From Paralvinella palmiformis (lineage: Eukaryota; Annelida; Polychaeta; Terebellida; Alvinellidae): a stretch of DNA of 64,000 bases. The first letter of the stretch is position 1; each line of letters opens with the position of its first letter. The DNA lies in NCBI GenBank assembly GCA_025642065.1, contig JAODUP010000652.1, positions 174,140 to 238,139 of the forward strand, in the 5' to 3' direction. The notes beneath the pieces are model-generated. The model saw only the letters and a program-made list of their open reading frames with translations, did not search any database and had not been told where the DNA came from. Of the stretch, positions 12,051-24,409 are shown piece after piece. The position numbers and the translations under genes are program-made.

Positions 12051-12089
<39 letters not shown>

Positions 12090-13200
12090 CTATTTAAATG
12101 TAAACGTAGTGTATGCGTATCCTCGAATAACACACATACAATCACAAGTTGCTATCATACGCTTTGGAAACATACAAATACTGACAGATGTATATATTTT
12201 TTAGAGATACTCGAAAACCTATAGATGAACCACGTTATAATGAAATAATAATACTGGATAATGCTAAAAACTGTCAACTATAGTTGAAATAACATATCTC
12301 GACCCATCTTTGTTTAATTACAAAATATTTTAGCGCATTTAAATTATGTGATATTTACGACTCAGGGCGATTGATTCCAGAAGCGTCTTGTTCGAGATAA
12401 GACAACTTGAAGACAATAAAGGTTTTTTCCTACTTTATTTGGAATATTTGTTTTTTTGTGTGTGTAAGTAGGAAAACGAATTTATGCATATAGGTCATGT
12501 TATATCGTCACAGGCACAAATCGTCCCCGAATGAGATATGGGAGCTTTTTTTTTGATCAGATCGACTTCTTCAATTTAATTATTATTTGTCCGTCTATAT
12601 AAAGCTTGATATCAATGAAGTTGCTGATGGCAAACGGCTAACCAATAAACTTTATTAAACAACACACGCCATCTGTACGATCAAACTGGCGGTCTGATCT
12701 CTTCTTGTGAAAGGATAGTCTTGGAATTACTTTGTAGAAGCCACATTTCTAACAGTTTTCATGATGGCAAATTAATAATCCTATTCATAACCCCAACTTT
12801 GGGATCATCTGATCTGGCAAGTATTATTCTGTAGTGAATCAAAAAATAGAATATTGCCCAGAAATACGTGGTTCGTTTGCATCACGTTACTTAAATTAAG
12901 CCTTTTGTTCTGAAGAAGAAACCAGATGTGTATTTGGTAAAAGATGTTAGCAAGAAGGAGAAGGAGATGAAACTGTTACATCTTTTAATACTCACAGCGT
13001 ATTTTCACCATGTAATCATTGGCTTATTTCTCTTTTATTGGGCTCTACCATTTCTAGATGTTCATTTGTTGTGGTGATGGTGTTTGATTTGTTTTGATTT
13101 ATGTCCACATCAGCATGTTTTATGCAGGATATTTTCTGATAATCTAATGAATACTATAGAATACTACTACTACTACTAATAATAATAATAATAGCACGTG
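11650..13200. other. Gene-free stretch with (AT)n
   Basis: A partial copy of the D1 repeat (ATCACTGAACCACAGACATG) is at about 11840-11865, (GT)n follows at 11862, and (AT)n lies at 12054-12087. Otherwise AT-rich DNA with no coding region I can support. Confidence 0.5.
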
Positions 13201-13203
13201 ACA

Positions 13204-13396
13204 TTTATATAACTCTCTCTTTCTTGCTCTCTCTCTCTCTCTTTCTCCCTCTCTTGCTGCGCCGCTTTTTCTTTGTCCCTAGCTCCCCCTCTCTCACACG
13301 CTATGTATCGCTCTCTCTCCAACTCTGTCTCAATAAACGTCTCTATAATTATGGGTGTCTGGCTCTATAACTGCTTCTCTCTGTCTCTCTTTATCC

Positions 13397-13438
<42 letters not shown>

Positions 13439-13571
13439 TTGTCTCTCTATTGCACTCTCTCCGGTCTCTTTCTGTAGCTATCTTTCACTCACTCACTCAC
13501 TCACTCACTCACTCACTGACTCACTCACTCACTCACTCGCTCGCCATCTCACTAAATAACTCACTCACTCA
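13204..13571. repeat. (CT)n and (CACT)n simple-sequence block
   Basis: CTCTCT-rich sequence from 13214, pure (CT)n near 13400-13436, then tandem (CACT)n at about 13487-13570. The Ser/Leu- and THSL-repeat ORF at 13273-13605 is a translation of this simple sequence. Confidence 0.9.
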
Positions 13572-13702
13572 CTCTCTCTCTCGCCCTCTCACTAACTCTG
13601 TCTGAATAAAAGTCTGAATGTGTATGAGTGTCTGCCGTCAAGTTATTTTCCATTGATCACCAATTTGTATTACTAGGGGGTGTTGTACTTAACATGGGAT
13701 GT

Positions 13703-14390
13703 GTCTGGAAAGAAATCACTGAATTATCCAAAAAGAAACAGGACAAAGCAGTTGCTCTAACACTACCTGAGGAACAGGATTCTGGGATTCGTGGAAAGGT
13801 ATTTGTCTTTGGATGATTTAAGAGATGATGATGGCTGAACGAAGCTCATTATATTTATGGACAGTATATTGGGCAAGGATAACCTCACAGATAGCTTGGA
13901 GAAATTTGAGTATTTTGAAATATAACAAACTAAAAAGAAAGACATGTCTCTACCACCTGCCATCTTGGCTTTCAAGCTATTGAGGAAAGCAAAACATAAC
14001 AAAGAATGAACGTTTGCTTTTACTAACTGGAATGAATTATGATATGAACGATGAACTTCAGGCCAACAAGTCTTTGTTAAAGTTTAAAGAGGAGCGAGCA
14101 AGGAACTGGATGTGATATTGATGATGTAGAGATTATGATAAGGCTTGAAGCTGCATTTCTGGCGATGGTGACGCTGTATACGTATGGAGTTAGAGAAACA
14201 ACCTTTACTCCCAGACGACCTTGGCGTGGAGGTGGTGGTCGTGGATATTTTGCCATGGGTTCATCAAGGTCAGTTCGAAGCCGACCAACAAATCCAAATG
14301 GGCCAGATGGCAAGCCCATTTTCTGTCTATCCCGTGGATCGTTCCGTCATCTAATGGCAGAGTAACCTGACAGTTGGGAAAACCGATCAA
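13703..14390 (+). pseudogene. copia gag remnant with decayed zinc-knuckle region
   Basis: Reads GCVWKEITELSKKKQDKAVA near the start, then a NEAH..MDSILGKDNLTDSLE-like segment with shifted frames, and a basic RPWRGGGGRG stretch. This leads to PDGKPIFCLSRGSFRHLMAE, where the second Cys of a CCHC knuckle is replaced by Arg and a stop follows. Gag would form the capsid and bind element RNA. Four or more frame breaks make it non-functional. Confidence 0.7.
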
Positions 14391-14395
14391 ATCGC

Positions 14396-14880
14396 GTGAA
14401 CGTGGTGATAAACGAGAACAATTCACAACGCAATGAACAGACAGAACAAGCAGTGTTGTTCATAGGATGTACACAGGACGATTTGCTTCAACTTGCAATG
14501 GATGCACATAATTGTGTTGTTTTGGACAGATCATGTTCCAGCACTGTATGTGGTCAGTTGTGGATGAACAACTATTTGTATCCACGGCAGCCTGATGATC
14601 GTACAATGGTACGACATACTTCTGGTTAGAAGGTGTTTAAGTCTGGTGCTGGAGAGAAGTTAAAGTCAAATGGAAGTAATTTACAGTCCTGCATTCCTTG
14701 CTGACCATGCAGTACGTATTAACACAGATGTTGTTGAAGCTGATATCCTGATGTTACTCTCAAAGGATGCAGTGAAGAGAGCGAAAGTTAAACTGGATTT
14801 AGAAAGTGACACAGCCGAGGTGCTGGGTCAATCCGTATCTCTGGATTTAACATAATCTGAACATTATTGCATTCCGATCA
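14396..14880 (+). pseudogene. copia protease remnant
   Basis: Contains CVVLDRSCSSTVCGQLWMNN, matching the copia-type aspartic protease start (VLDSACTSTVCG in relatives). After a stop and shift it continues with INTDVVEADILMLLSKDAVK and KVKLDLESDTAEVLGQ, the usual C-terminal part before the integrase. Confidence 0.75.
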
Positions 14881-14999
14881 ATAAGATCGTATCATTGCCT
14901 GTTGACTCTATTGATAAAGTGGACAAGAAGGAAAATTACAAAATATTACTGAAACTACATAAACAATTTGCCCAGCTCATTTAAATCAAGATGAAAGCA

Positions 15000-15875
15000 C
15001 TATTAAAGGACGCAAATGTTTGGCGTGATGAACTACAAACCTATTTAGGCAACGTTTATGACAACTGTGAAATATGCAAAACTCACAAATGCACACCAAC
15101 TAGACTAGCTGTATTTCTCCCTATGACATGAAACTTCAATGAGAAGGTTGCCATGGACTTGAAGAAATGGGTCTAGATTCTCAGTGACTACGTTTCATTA
15201 CTAGGAAACAACCGTGTGAAGTTATTGATAAGGTACTCATGTACTGCATAGGAATATTGAGAGTGATGTTGCACTGACAACGGTGGTGATTTTATTGCTG
15301 AAGGAGAATCGGAAGTAGCCAGTATTTTCAATATCAGGGTTACAAAAGCAGCAGAAAGTCCGTTTCAGAATGGTTTGTGCGAACTAAATATGCTATAACT
15401 GACAATATTCTAGTGAAGCTGATTGAACAACACCCTAGCTATGACATGAATGTGTTGTTATGTTGCACAAAGATAGCCTAGAATTCTTTACAGATGCATC
15501 ATTGTTACAGCAGTTATCAGCTTGTGTTTGGGAAGAATCAAATTTTACCAAATATTATGAACGAAAATCCACCAGCGCATGAAGGGCAAATTTATAGTGA
15601 TATTCTTGCTAAGCATCTAAGTGCTCTGCACTCAGCTCGTTTGGTATTTACCCAGTCAGAACCATTAGGAGAGCTCTGTGCCGTAAAATCAGAGCATCTG
15701 AGCAAACGTATCAGCATGGTGATCTGGTTTATTACAAGTGCGAAATGGATCGGACTTGGAAAAGTAATCTTTCAAGATGGTAAAGTTGTCTTTGTGGGTC
15801 ATGGTGGAACCTTTGATTCTGATATCCTGAGCACGCAGACACAGGAACCATTTAATAAGGTGACAAAAGATTAGA
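15000..15875 (+). pseudogene. copia integrase remnant
   Basis: The zinc-binding part ends YDNCEICKTHKCTP. Parts of the DDE core follow: AMDLKKW (first Asp), TDNGGDFIAEGES (second Asp) and AESPFQNGLCELN (region of the catalytic Glu). A 126-codon open stretch at 15494-15874 covers the C-terminal part. Several stops separate these blocks. Confidence 0.75.
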
Positions 15876-16189
15876 AGATTCTTCAATTTATTATGTAATT
15901 TATCAGGGTACCCATGTTGTTCCACATACAACTAATCAGATAACTAAAATAAGATTAAGTTGGACGAATCAGATGATCGGCAGTTGTTGTGAGTCGGGCC
16001 GGTAAGATAACTGTTCAAATGAAATGAGAACTGGTACAACATTCACCTTCAAACTACTGGTCAAGATATCAGTGTTGATTTGGAACAAGTTTCGTGTGAG
16101 GGTGTGAAACCTGTCAGTGAAATAGAAAGTGAATCAACAGTCTGTTAATGTTGTTATGGTGGTTCCACAGAACCAACACAGTAACCAGG

Positions 16190-17480
16190 AGTGTGCCATA
16201 GGAAAGCAAGGATTTTAGTACTTATAATATTGTTTATAATGAAGGCCAATCTATGATCTCCACAAGATGGGTGGTGAGCCAGAAAGGTGATCAGGTAAAA
16301 GCTAGATTAGTAGCGAGAGGGTTCGAAGAAACTTTTGTTGACTAGGCAGATAGTCCCACCATAGGGAAAAATGCTGTGAGATTATTCTTAACTGTTGCTT
16401 CTAGTAAGGATTGGACAGTGAAAACTATAGATATTAAATCGGCTCTTGCTGGAGGGGCATGCCCCTTGATATAGATATATTCATCATCCAGCAAAGGAAG
16501 CAGGACTTTCTGAAAATAAAATCTGGTAGTTTAATCGATGTCTGTATGGCTTAAATGATGGTGCCAGAAAATATAATTTGAATATTTATTATCAAAATAT
16601 GGTTTTGAGCAATCTTCTTTAAATCTTTTATTACAAAATACATGGATCACTTAACGGAATCCTTTGTTGTCACGTCGATGATTTTCTTCATGCAGGCGAT
16701 GAACAATTTGACTGTGGGGTGATGGTAGGCCTTACTACAAGATTTGTGGCAGGAAGGATTAAGGTCAAATTTTAATTATGTTGGTTTTGAGCTGAACCAA
16801 ATTCATGAACGAATAACACTCAATCAGAATAATTACCTGTTAGATTTGGAACCTGGAATAATGAGTATCGCTTATGCATCACATACAAATTATAAATTTA
16901 ATGCCAAGGAACAAACATCACTGCGAGAACTAGATAGGGCTTATGAGATGATCGATCTCAGTACGAAGCTAAAGAGTGGTGTGGTGAATGACCTATTGCA
17001 AGCGATGAATGTCGTCCGAAATGTTTGAAAAACTGACAGTTACATCCACCTTCCCGGTCTTAATGAAGATGTTAATCATTGGAGATTTGTGTTATATACA
17101 GATGCAGTATATGCAAACATATGTCAAAGGACTGGTAGTATAAGTACATACACTGTGTTCCTTAGAGATGGTACTTTATGCTGCCCGGTTGCCTGGCATA
17201 CTTATGTGGATATCAAGAGTGTTATAGATGCTATATATTCCACCAAGATGGTTGATGACAAGAGACTAAGCAATGACGTAGCCGCTCTCAAGGAAAGTCT
17301 CTATGCCACCAAAATGATACACAGTTATGGAACTGTATGACATAACAAGGAGCGTCCGGCTACTCGCCGTTGTCAGATTTATAGTCTGGGAATTCCTCAT
17401 TATAAACGTTGAATGCGATGTAGTGACATTAATGATCAATTTACACGGCTACTTGTAGATGTTTATATAATGTAATTTTG
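16190..17480 (+). pseudogene. copia reverse transcriptase and RNase H remnant
   Basis: MISTRWVVSQKGDQVKARLV followed by ARGFEE and DSPT is the copia RT N-terminus. WTVKTIDIKSALAGG is the first catalytic block, CHVDDFLHAGDE the second. 16744-17028 encodes the thumb/connection part. 17089-17340 encodes RNase H with YTDAVYANICQRTG and the copia signature VDIKSVIDAIYSTKMVDDKR. Frame breaks occur between blocks. Confidence 0.82.
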
Positions 17481-17734
17481 AAATGTTTGTTCTGTTTATT
17501 TTAAAACTAATAGAAAGAAGAGATTATAATTAATGTCAAGTTATTTTCCAATAATTGCCAATTTGTACTACCAGTCTTTGTTTGGATAATAAATAGTTAA
17601 ACCTAACATGGTGTGCGTTTGTGGAGCTAGCAGCGTCTATTAATTTGTATTTATGCTGAACAAACATAAATACAGGAATTTTGTACAAGTGAAGACAAGA
17701 ACCATAAAACATAATATTAACATTATATTTCTAT

Positions 17735-17830
17735 ATAGTTTTTGTAAAGCGCCCTTGAATGGCCCCTGCTAGTAAGGGCCCATTATTAAATATACATTAT
17801 TATTATTATTATTAGTAGTAGTAGAAACAA
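17735..17830 (+). mobile_element. 3' end of CR1/L2-like family A
   Basis: TTTTGTAAAGCGCCCTTGAATG, then GGGCCCATTATTAAATATACATTATTATT: same 3' terminus and (ATT)n tail as the copies at 6640-7405, 34630 and 54555. Confidence 0.75.
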
Positions 17831-18070
17831 CAGTAGTAGAAGAAGTAGTAGTAATAAGCATTGCTTTATACATTATTTAAATCCTTCTAGTGTACAATTG
17901 CACTTAATCACTTAATACAGTATATGTATTTCAAAAGTTAGCACCAACAGATCTTGAAGAATTCCTGATCACGGTTGTCTTGGCTATTGTGAGTACAGTA
18001 TAATGGAATCAAAAGGTTTAGGATGTATATGATTGTAAATGCTTTCCCACTTTAAACACACACACACACA

Positions 18071-18759
18071 CAGTCACAGTCAGTTAATCCGGACATCGTT
18101 TATCCGACAAATCCACCATCTGATAACATTATTGCCTGTGACGGATTTAGCTACATTATAAATGACTCTTTAATCCGAAAAAATCGTGTTCCGCGTTTCG
18201 ACTCTGATACTTCATTTCGCCAACAGAATGTAACATTTCAATGTAAAATGACCTCGATAATCCGACAACACGAAAATGTCGCCAAATATTTCCGCTGGTT
18301 CAGGCATGCAAGACACACCCACATGTTGTCAATAATGGTTTATTAACCTGCCCACCCGCGATAATTGTTATATCGTAACCAGTTACAATCATCCTCGACC
18401 ATATACATCGACACACGATGCTTCCATTGCCTGTGGCTATCTAATAGCCACTCACAACAATTCATGGCTAATTAAAAACACAAATGTGTGACCTTTCCAA
18501 TGAGCAGATCATAAGTTAATCTGATGGACAAAGTGCCACGAGTATTTCTTTATAATGTCTGTAATTAACAAACATCAAATTGATCAATGGCTTCAATGCC
18601 ATTCAATATCTACGGATATCCATAAATACGGAGGTATATCTTTATTATTTAATAACGTATGACACATACTACCGGCATGTGACGGACTCGATTATCCGAC
18701 ATTCTCGTTTATCTGACATATTATCATGTGACAAACCTTGCCGGATTAACGGATTCTGA

Positions 18760-18762
<3 letters not shown>
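18071..18762. mobile_element. pogo/Tigger-like non-autonomous DNA transposon, long copy
   Basis: Left end CAGTCA......GTTAATCCGGAC; the right end, inverted, reads AGTCAGAATCCGTTAATCCGG. Internal sub-terminal TATCCGACA motifs repeat in both halves (GTTTATCCGACA, GATTATCCGACATTCTCG). No ORF, so non-autonomous. Its left two thirds match 45613-46180 in inverted orientation, and its two ends match the 83-bp element at 37287. The left boundary abuts a (CA)n tract and the right an (AT)n tract, so the target duplication cannot be checked cleanly. Confidence 0.72.
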
Positions 18763-18805
<43 letters not shown>

Positions 18806-18879
18806 AGGTGTCCCAAGATTGACATTGCGGAACGCCACATAAAACTGTTTTAGCAGTTGATAAATTGCCATTGAAAGAA

Positions 18880-19960
18880 ACACATTATTTACGTTTGGTA
18901 AAATACCTATTTATGGATGTAAATGCAATCCTCCAATTCCATATTTACAAAGTTCATGCAACAGTATCTGGTGAGTCGAAGTATCAAAAGCTTTACTGAA
19001 ATCTAGGAACAAACCTATACATTTTCTGCCTTTGTCAACAGTACTAATAAAATGTATCTTCAAGAAGGTTAATGCCATTGATGTACAATGTTTCTCATGA
19101 AAGCCAAATTGGAACTTGTACAACAGAACGTGAATGTGCACAAAATCCATAATAGAATTATGCATCACCCTTTCCAATATTTTGGAAAATACAGACAGTA
19201 AAGGCACAGGTCTATAAATAATAATAATAATTTTATCACCATTTTATATAAGGGCATTACCTTAACTAATTTAATTTCGCGAGAATATACTCCACAGGAT
19301 AGCGATAATTTGAATATATAGGACAATTATGTAGCATTATCATCAGTAACATTCTTAATTAAGTAAGCAGTAATACCATCATGATGAGGACTTAAATTTA
19401 TCAAATTCCTAATTGCTCTTAACTGGTTTATGATATAATAAATTTGTATAGTTGTTTTTAATATATGACTTTAGACCAATAAATGCATTTGGAAGTGGCA
19501 GTTTATTTGCTAGGTTCTTATTTTATTATTAACTCGATCGTATTTTCACCTAGATTTTCATAAAGTGTGTCTTTAATAATTTGCCATAATTTCTTTTCAA
19601 ATTATAGTTGTATTTAGTGACGATGTTTTGATAATAACTGTTGTCATTAGATCGTCGCTTCTCTCTAATGTTAAGATCAGAAGTTTCAACACAAGTTTTG
19701 GTGATATAAAATTTTGGATAATGATCAGAAATATCGCACACAAATATACCATATATCGTTTCTACTTTCCCAAGTCATTTGTACAAAATTACCAATGAAG
19801 GTAGATGTTGTATTCTTCACCCTAGATGGGTTATTAATTAAAGGTAATACCCAAAACATAATATCTTCAAACTCGGGAGGTTTGCAGGTGTATATCACTA
19901 TTGAATAAGTTTATATTATAATCACCCTTTTTAAACTTATTTTCATTATGAATTTTACCA
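18880..19960 (-). mobile_element. Non-LTR retrotransposon remnant: endonuclease C-terminus and RT N-terminus
   Basis: Reading down the minus strand: INNPSRVKNTTSTFIGN, VCDISDHYPKFYITKT (the SDH box ending the APE-type endonuclease), then a degraded linker, MPLLSVFSKILERVMHNSIM, KFQFGFHEKHCTSMA and LFLDFSKAFDT (RT first catalytic block). The 3' two thirds of the RT are absent. Frame breaks are present. Confidence 0.82.
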
Positions 19961-20806
19961 GTTACAGTGACATTCCTTTACTGAACTCCTTAATACCTGT
20001 TGCAGGAAACATATAGACAGTTACAATAATAACATTTGTAGGTTACAAGAAGAATGATTTGATTAACATTCTTTGGATTAAGGGAATGGACAGTTAGATA
20101 TCATAAACTGTTTTACTTATTTACACTGATGTTGCCTAATCGGCTTTATTTTCTTACAGTGTATTTAATTCTTTTTACTTACTTATAAATCTATTTGATA
20201 TTATAATTATTGTGTTATTTCAAGGCATGTAAATATTACGTTATGGGGCACATTCCAAAATTAGAAGAAAACTTTAAATCCATAATTAAGGAAACGAATG
20301 GCCTGATATTTGTTTATTATGAAATCACTTTCCGTATATGAATTATACCTTTATTTGAAATAATGCAAGGACTATTTCGATAATTAATGTTTAGCCACAA
20401 AAACAATGTTTTCCACGTTCATATAATGCATACTACTGGCAATTAGGATATATGTGTGGTATTGTTGGTTTCGACATGAAAAACTCTTAAGATTGAAAAC
20501 TGGCCTGAGTGATTCAGACAAATCATCCACGAAAATGATGACCTAGAAATTAAAAGCGACTTCATAGAAATTGACCATGATGTTCAAAACTAGACGATAA
20601 TATGGTGACTAATTATACTTTAATATCATTTATTTGATCTGCATACGTGAGTGGTTTAAAATGTGTCATGCTAAATGTAATGGGAAACGTTTAATGCTAT
20701 TCAATGTAATATTCTAGCAGACTTAGAAATATATGGTAATTTCATCGTCGTTGATAAAATCTTCAAATAGATCCATTAAATTTATTTGTGAACGAGGACT
20801 TTAGAA
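19960..20806. other. Gene-free stretch
   Basis: AT-rich DNA, no supported gene or repeat beyond short simple sequence. Confidence 0.45.
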
Positions 20807-20890
20807 CACATCTTTGATTTCATTTCATTACATTTGGAGGTCACTCATTTAGCCTACCTTGTGTACAAAGGTGGCCGTTAAATAACACAC
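20807..20890 (+). mobile_element. Fragment of SINE family S1 (body and tail)
   Basis: TTTCATTACATTTGGAGGTC, ATTTAGCCTACCTTGTG and AGGTGGCCGTTAAATAAC; the tRNA-like head is missing. Confidence 0.7.
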
Positions 20891-21109
20891 TTGAACACCC
20901 CCATATATATATATTCGAGCATACACAAGTATATATACGAGCATATACGACAATAATCAATTCATCAGATAAATCAGTAACATGCTTAAATAACACACAT
21001 GAACAGCCCCATATATATATATATTTTTTGAGCTTACATACGAGCATAAACATATATATCTACATTTATAAAGACACACACACACACACAACACATACAG
21101 AGAGAGAGA

Positions 21110-22660
21110 GAGAGAAATGACATGCTATGTGGTTTTGCATTTGGGATGCCATTTGGATAGATGCTAAATAACAATGGACCAATGACTCTGCCTTGAGGCA
21201 CCCCGTAACTAATTTAATAGTGTTCGTATTCCAGGCCTTTATAACTATATGCGTTCTTTGGCTCGGATAACTCTTAAACTATCCGAGAGCAGCATCTCTT
21301 ATATCATAATGGTTTAGCTTTTCAGGAGTATTTTATCAAACGCCTTCGATAGATCCACATAAATCGCTGGGCAACTGGCTTTGTTCTGAATTCCACACAA
21401 AGCATCATAAATAAATGTGCTAATTGCGTTAGTTGTATGTTTCTATCTAAAACCAAACTGGTTGGTTGTAATGGATATGATGTTTTTTAAGAAGGGGATA
21501 TATTCGCTTATGAATGTCCTTCTCCGTTATCTTAGATATATTAGAGAGCAGCGGGATTGGGCAATACTTGCTGAATTCTTGCTTAGATTTTGCTTTATAG
21601 ATATGTATAACCTTTGCCGGTTCCATAATTTCTGATATTATGCTCTGTTGAAGGGACGTGTTCACGAGTGTCGCAATCCGTATGCAGACATCCTCATTTA
21701 TCATGCTAATACCACCATCACCACCTTTACTTTACTGATGTTTATTTCCCCCAATATTCTATGGATTGCATTGGAATCAGTGGGATTGAGTTATAAGGCG
21801 TGTTTATTTTCTATAATACCCATATAGTACTCAGGGGTATTGGTTGGCCCAGTGATGGATTCTGCTCGATAGTTTCCATCATTTCATAAGTATGACCCAA
21901 TCCATTGACAATAACATTCATATCAGTAACTATGCTATTGTCTACGATACAAGTGTCAGGTATTGTTCTCGTAATTTATTGAATCTATAACTTTCCATGT
22001 TATCCAATATCCATTGAATATCTATGAAACTTTTGGCGTGGCGCTTTACCATCCTGCAAAGGTATTTTCAAACACCGTGCTATATTTAGACTTACCAAGT
22101 GTTTTGTTTTTTTGACAATTGATCTCTTTGTTTGACGAATTTACTAGTTCAAGAGTTAGCAAGGGACCCCGATTATCGCATTGTATGGGATTTTTATCTT
22201 TATTACTGTTGCATTGATGTCAAGTATATTCATAAAATGGAAGAATCATAGCACTCGGTTACGTTGTCATTACGGAATACATGATCCGAGTCAGTTGTTT
22301 TCAATGTCTCTTTGACCAAGATTGCGTTCAATCAGTGTTAATGACTCCTTGTGACTGATAACTCGCTTTGTGGCCTAACGTCAAAATAGGAAAGTGCTGT
22401 GATATGTCGGTTATTAATGTTCTTGGTATAACATTTTCATACTTGTCACATTTCACATAGATGTCTCCAATCAGCGTAGCAATATTCCGTGTTACTACTA
22501 TTATGTGTATTACGACAGATGGCAATGTTACCAAGGTAAAGGAGGCATTCAACAAGTCAGATGCAATTGTATTAGTACCAATGTTACATGTAAACAAACC
22601 TTTTTATCGATTCTAACCAGGATATCATTACAAGTGTTACAGAAATTGGTCATATCTGTA
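21110..22660 (-). mobile_element. Non-LTR retrotransposon remnant: endonuclease C-terminus through RT palm
   Basis: On the minus strand: ASDLLNASFTLVTLPS, NIATLIGDIYVKCD and LITDISQHFPILTLG (endonuclease end; the expected SDH is SQH here). A broken linker follows, then ISKITEKDIHKRIYPLLKKH, AIYVDLSKAFDKILLKS (first RT catalytic block) and, with shifts, a GVPQGSVIGPLLFSIY-like block near 21190. Many stops: inactive. Confidence 0.82.
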
Positions 22661-22769
22661 ATGACCAGAACCATGTTGCGCCAGCATACACACAGAAATG
22701 GCAATGCGCCTCTTGTATTTGTTCAATTCTTTATTCGTGATGTTGAATAGCATGTACTATGCGACGAAT

Positions 22770-24400
22770 AGATGAACGTACAGACGAACGATTAACTAAG
22801 GTTAGCTCGGACCGATGATGTTCATAACACCCTGCTCCACAGACGAGATCGCTATCCAATACACTACTGAGAACCACACAATACTAACTGTTACCTAGCT
22901 GTATCAAACTGTGAAACATCAGCGCGGTTACACAACGACAATGACGGTCAGCGAGCAATGACTTGACAAATATAATGAGCATGCATAATATACAACATAA
23001 CAAGTGACTATGGTCACATACAATGCGGACTCGAGATACTATAATTACTTAACTATACAATAGATATAAATTTGCACCAACCATTTATCTTGTGTAGTGA
23101 TATCAACAATCAAAATACGCAACACTGGTTTAGCCATTACAGGCTTCTTGTCCAACAAACATATCTGCGGCTGTTCTAAACGGTGAACAATATTTTCGAC
23201 AGGTATGCACGCAACAGGCTCCTGGGATGTTAAAACATTCCGCATTAGCACTCACTAGAAACGTTTCATATAACAAGACAAATTAGAAAATGATTTGTCA
23301 ATCGGCATATCAAGTGTTTAAATTTATCAAACCACCGCAAAGCCGATCGGCAGCGGCGCCGCAACATGCCTGCTGTTCCGTCACGTGCCGCCACACACAG
23401 GAATATAGTACTAGCAATTCAGTTATGTAGGGCTCAGTGCTAAGCAGGATTAGGGCGATTACAGGGTCTAAGTATTCATTCTGAATTTTATCGAATATGA
23501 TTACATAGTTAAGTAATCATGATTAAATGCGTATCATACAAACATGAAATGATTCTTCATCAATATTCACTCAGTTACGTGTATAATACCGATATAAACA
23601 TGCTACTATATTTACATGTTGCTTAAACAGACCCTTTTTATGGTATATTCTTGAAATTAAAATGTACAACAGAGTTTGATGCCATTGTACCCAATAATTA
23701 AACAACTAAATGTCTAGTTACATATGAACCAGTGGTGGTTGGTTTCCTTGACAACAAGATCGCAAGGACATTAAAATACTAATATTCCATTTAAACACAC
23801 TGTTGTACATGTAAACATAATTGTAATTGTTCAAATATTTGGGAAATATATATTTAGTAACATAATACATCATGTGTGGCGTGACTATAGCCAGATAAAG
23901 TCTATATAATATATAGGATAATTAGCATATAGTCAAATCCAACTCCGACCACCTCTGTAATTAGACCACCTCTGTAAATGGAACAATTTTTCAGTCTTAA
24001 GTTATTGCTATGCTTCTATAACTCAGCTCTGTACTTCGACCTTTGATCTCTGTCTAATGACCACTTTAGTCACCCCGTATGTCGACCGGGTATCACATAC
24101 AGCCTTGTTTATGTTCACTAAGGCACGCGTTAATTTAATTGGCTACTCGTCATCCAAGTGCTGACTAATCAGGATCGTTGGAGTTGTAGGTAACCGTGTT
24201 AATCTGAAATGCCTGTTTATGTGAAACAATGTCTCACCACATTTTCCTTTCATGTTCATAGAACAAATAAACTGACAAATCATCATGCGTGATATCAGTC
24301 CGTCAATGAGTAAATCAGTTCTATTGTCATCTTTTGCCTTACATACCAAACTATATCTCCGGCATGATTTAACATGGTAAATAACCAAACACATTGTGTA
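22770..24400. other. Gene-free stretch
   Basis: More GC-rich around 22800-23400; the minus strand there could be the 5' region of the adjacent non-LTR element, but no domain is readable. 23941-24130 has CCACCTCTGTAA in tandem. No gene supported. Confidence 0.4.
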
Positions 24401-24409
24401 ATCGTGTAA

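Larger units (their letters stand above)
13636..17610 (+). mobile_element. Degenerate Ty1/copia LTR retrotransposon
   Basis: The order gag, zinc-knuckle region, protease, integrase, RT, RNase H on the + strand is the Ty1/copia order (integrase before RT). Short direct repeats flank it: GTCAAGTTATTTTCCA..GA..CCAATTTGTA at 13636 and GTCAAGTTATTTTCCA..AATTGCCAATTTGTA at 17534, probably remnants of the LTR ends. The coding region is broken by many stops and frameshifts; separate parts are listed below. The internal region is about 3.85 kb, close to normal for the group. Confidence 0.85.

Noticed and set aside
13273..13605. 110-codon ORF rich in Ser, Leu and THSL repeats
   Set aside because: It translates (CT)n and (CACT)n simple sequence.
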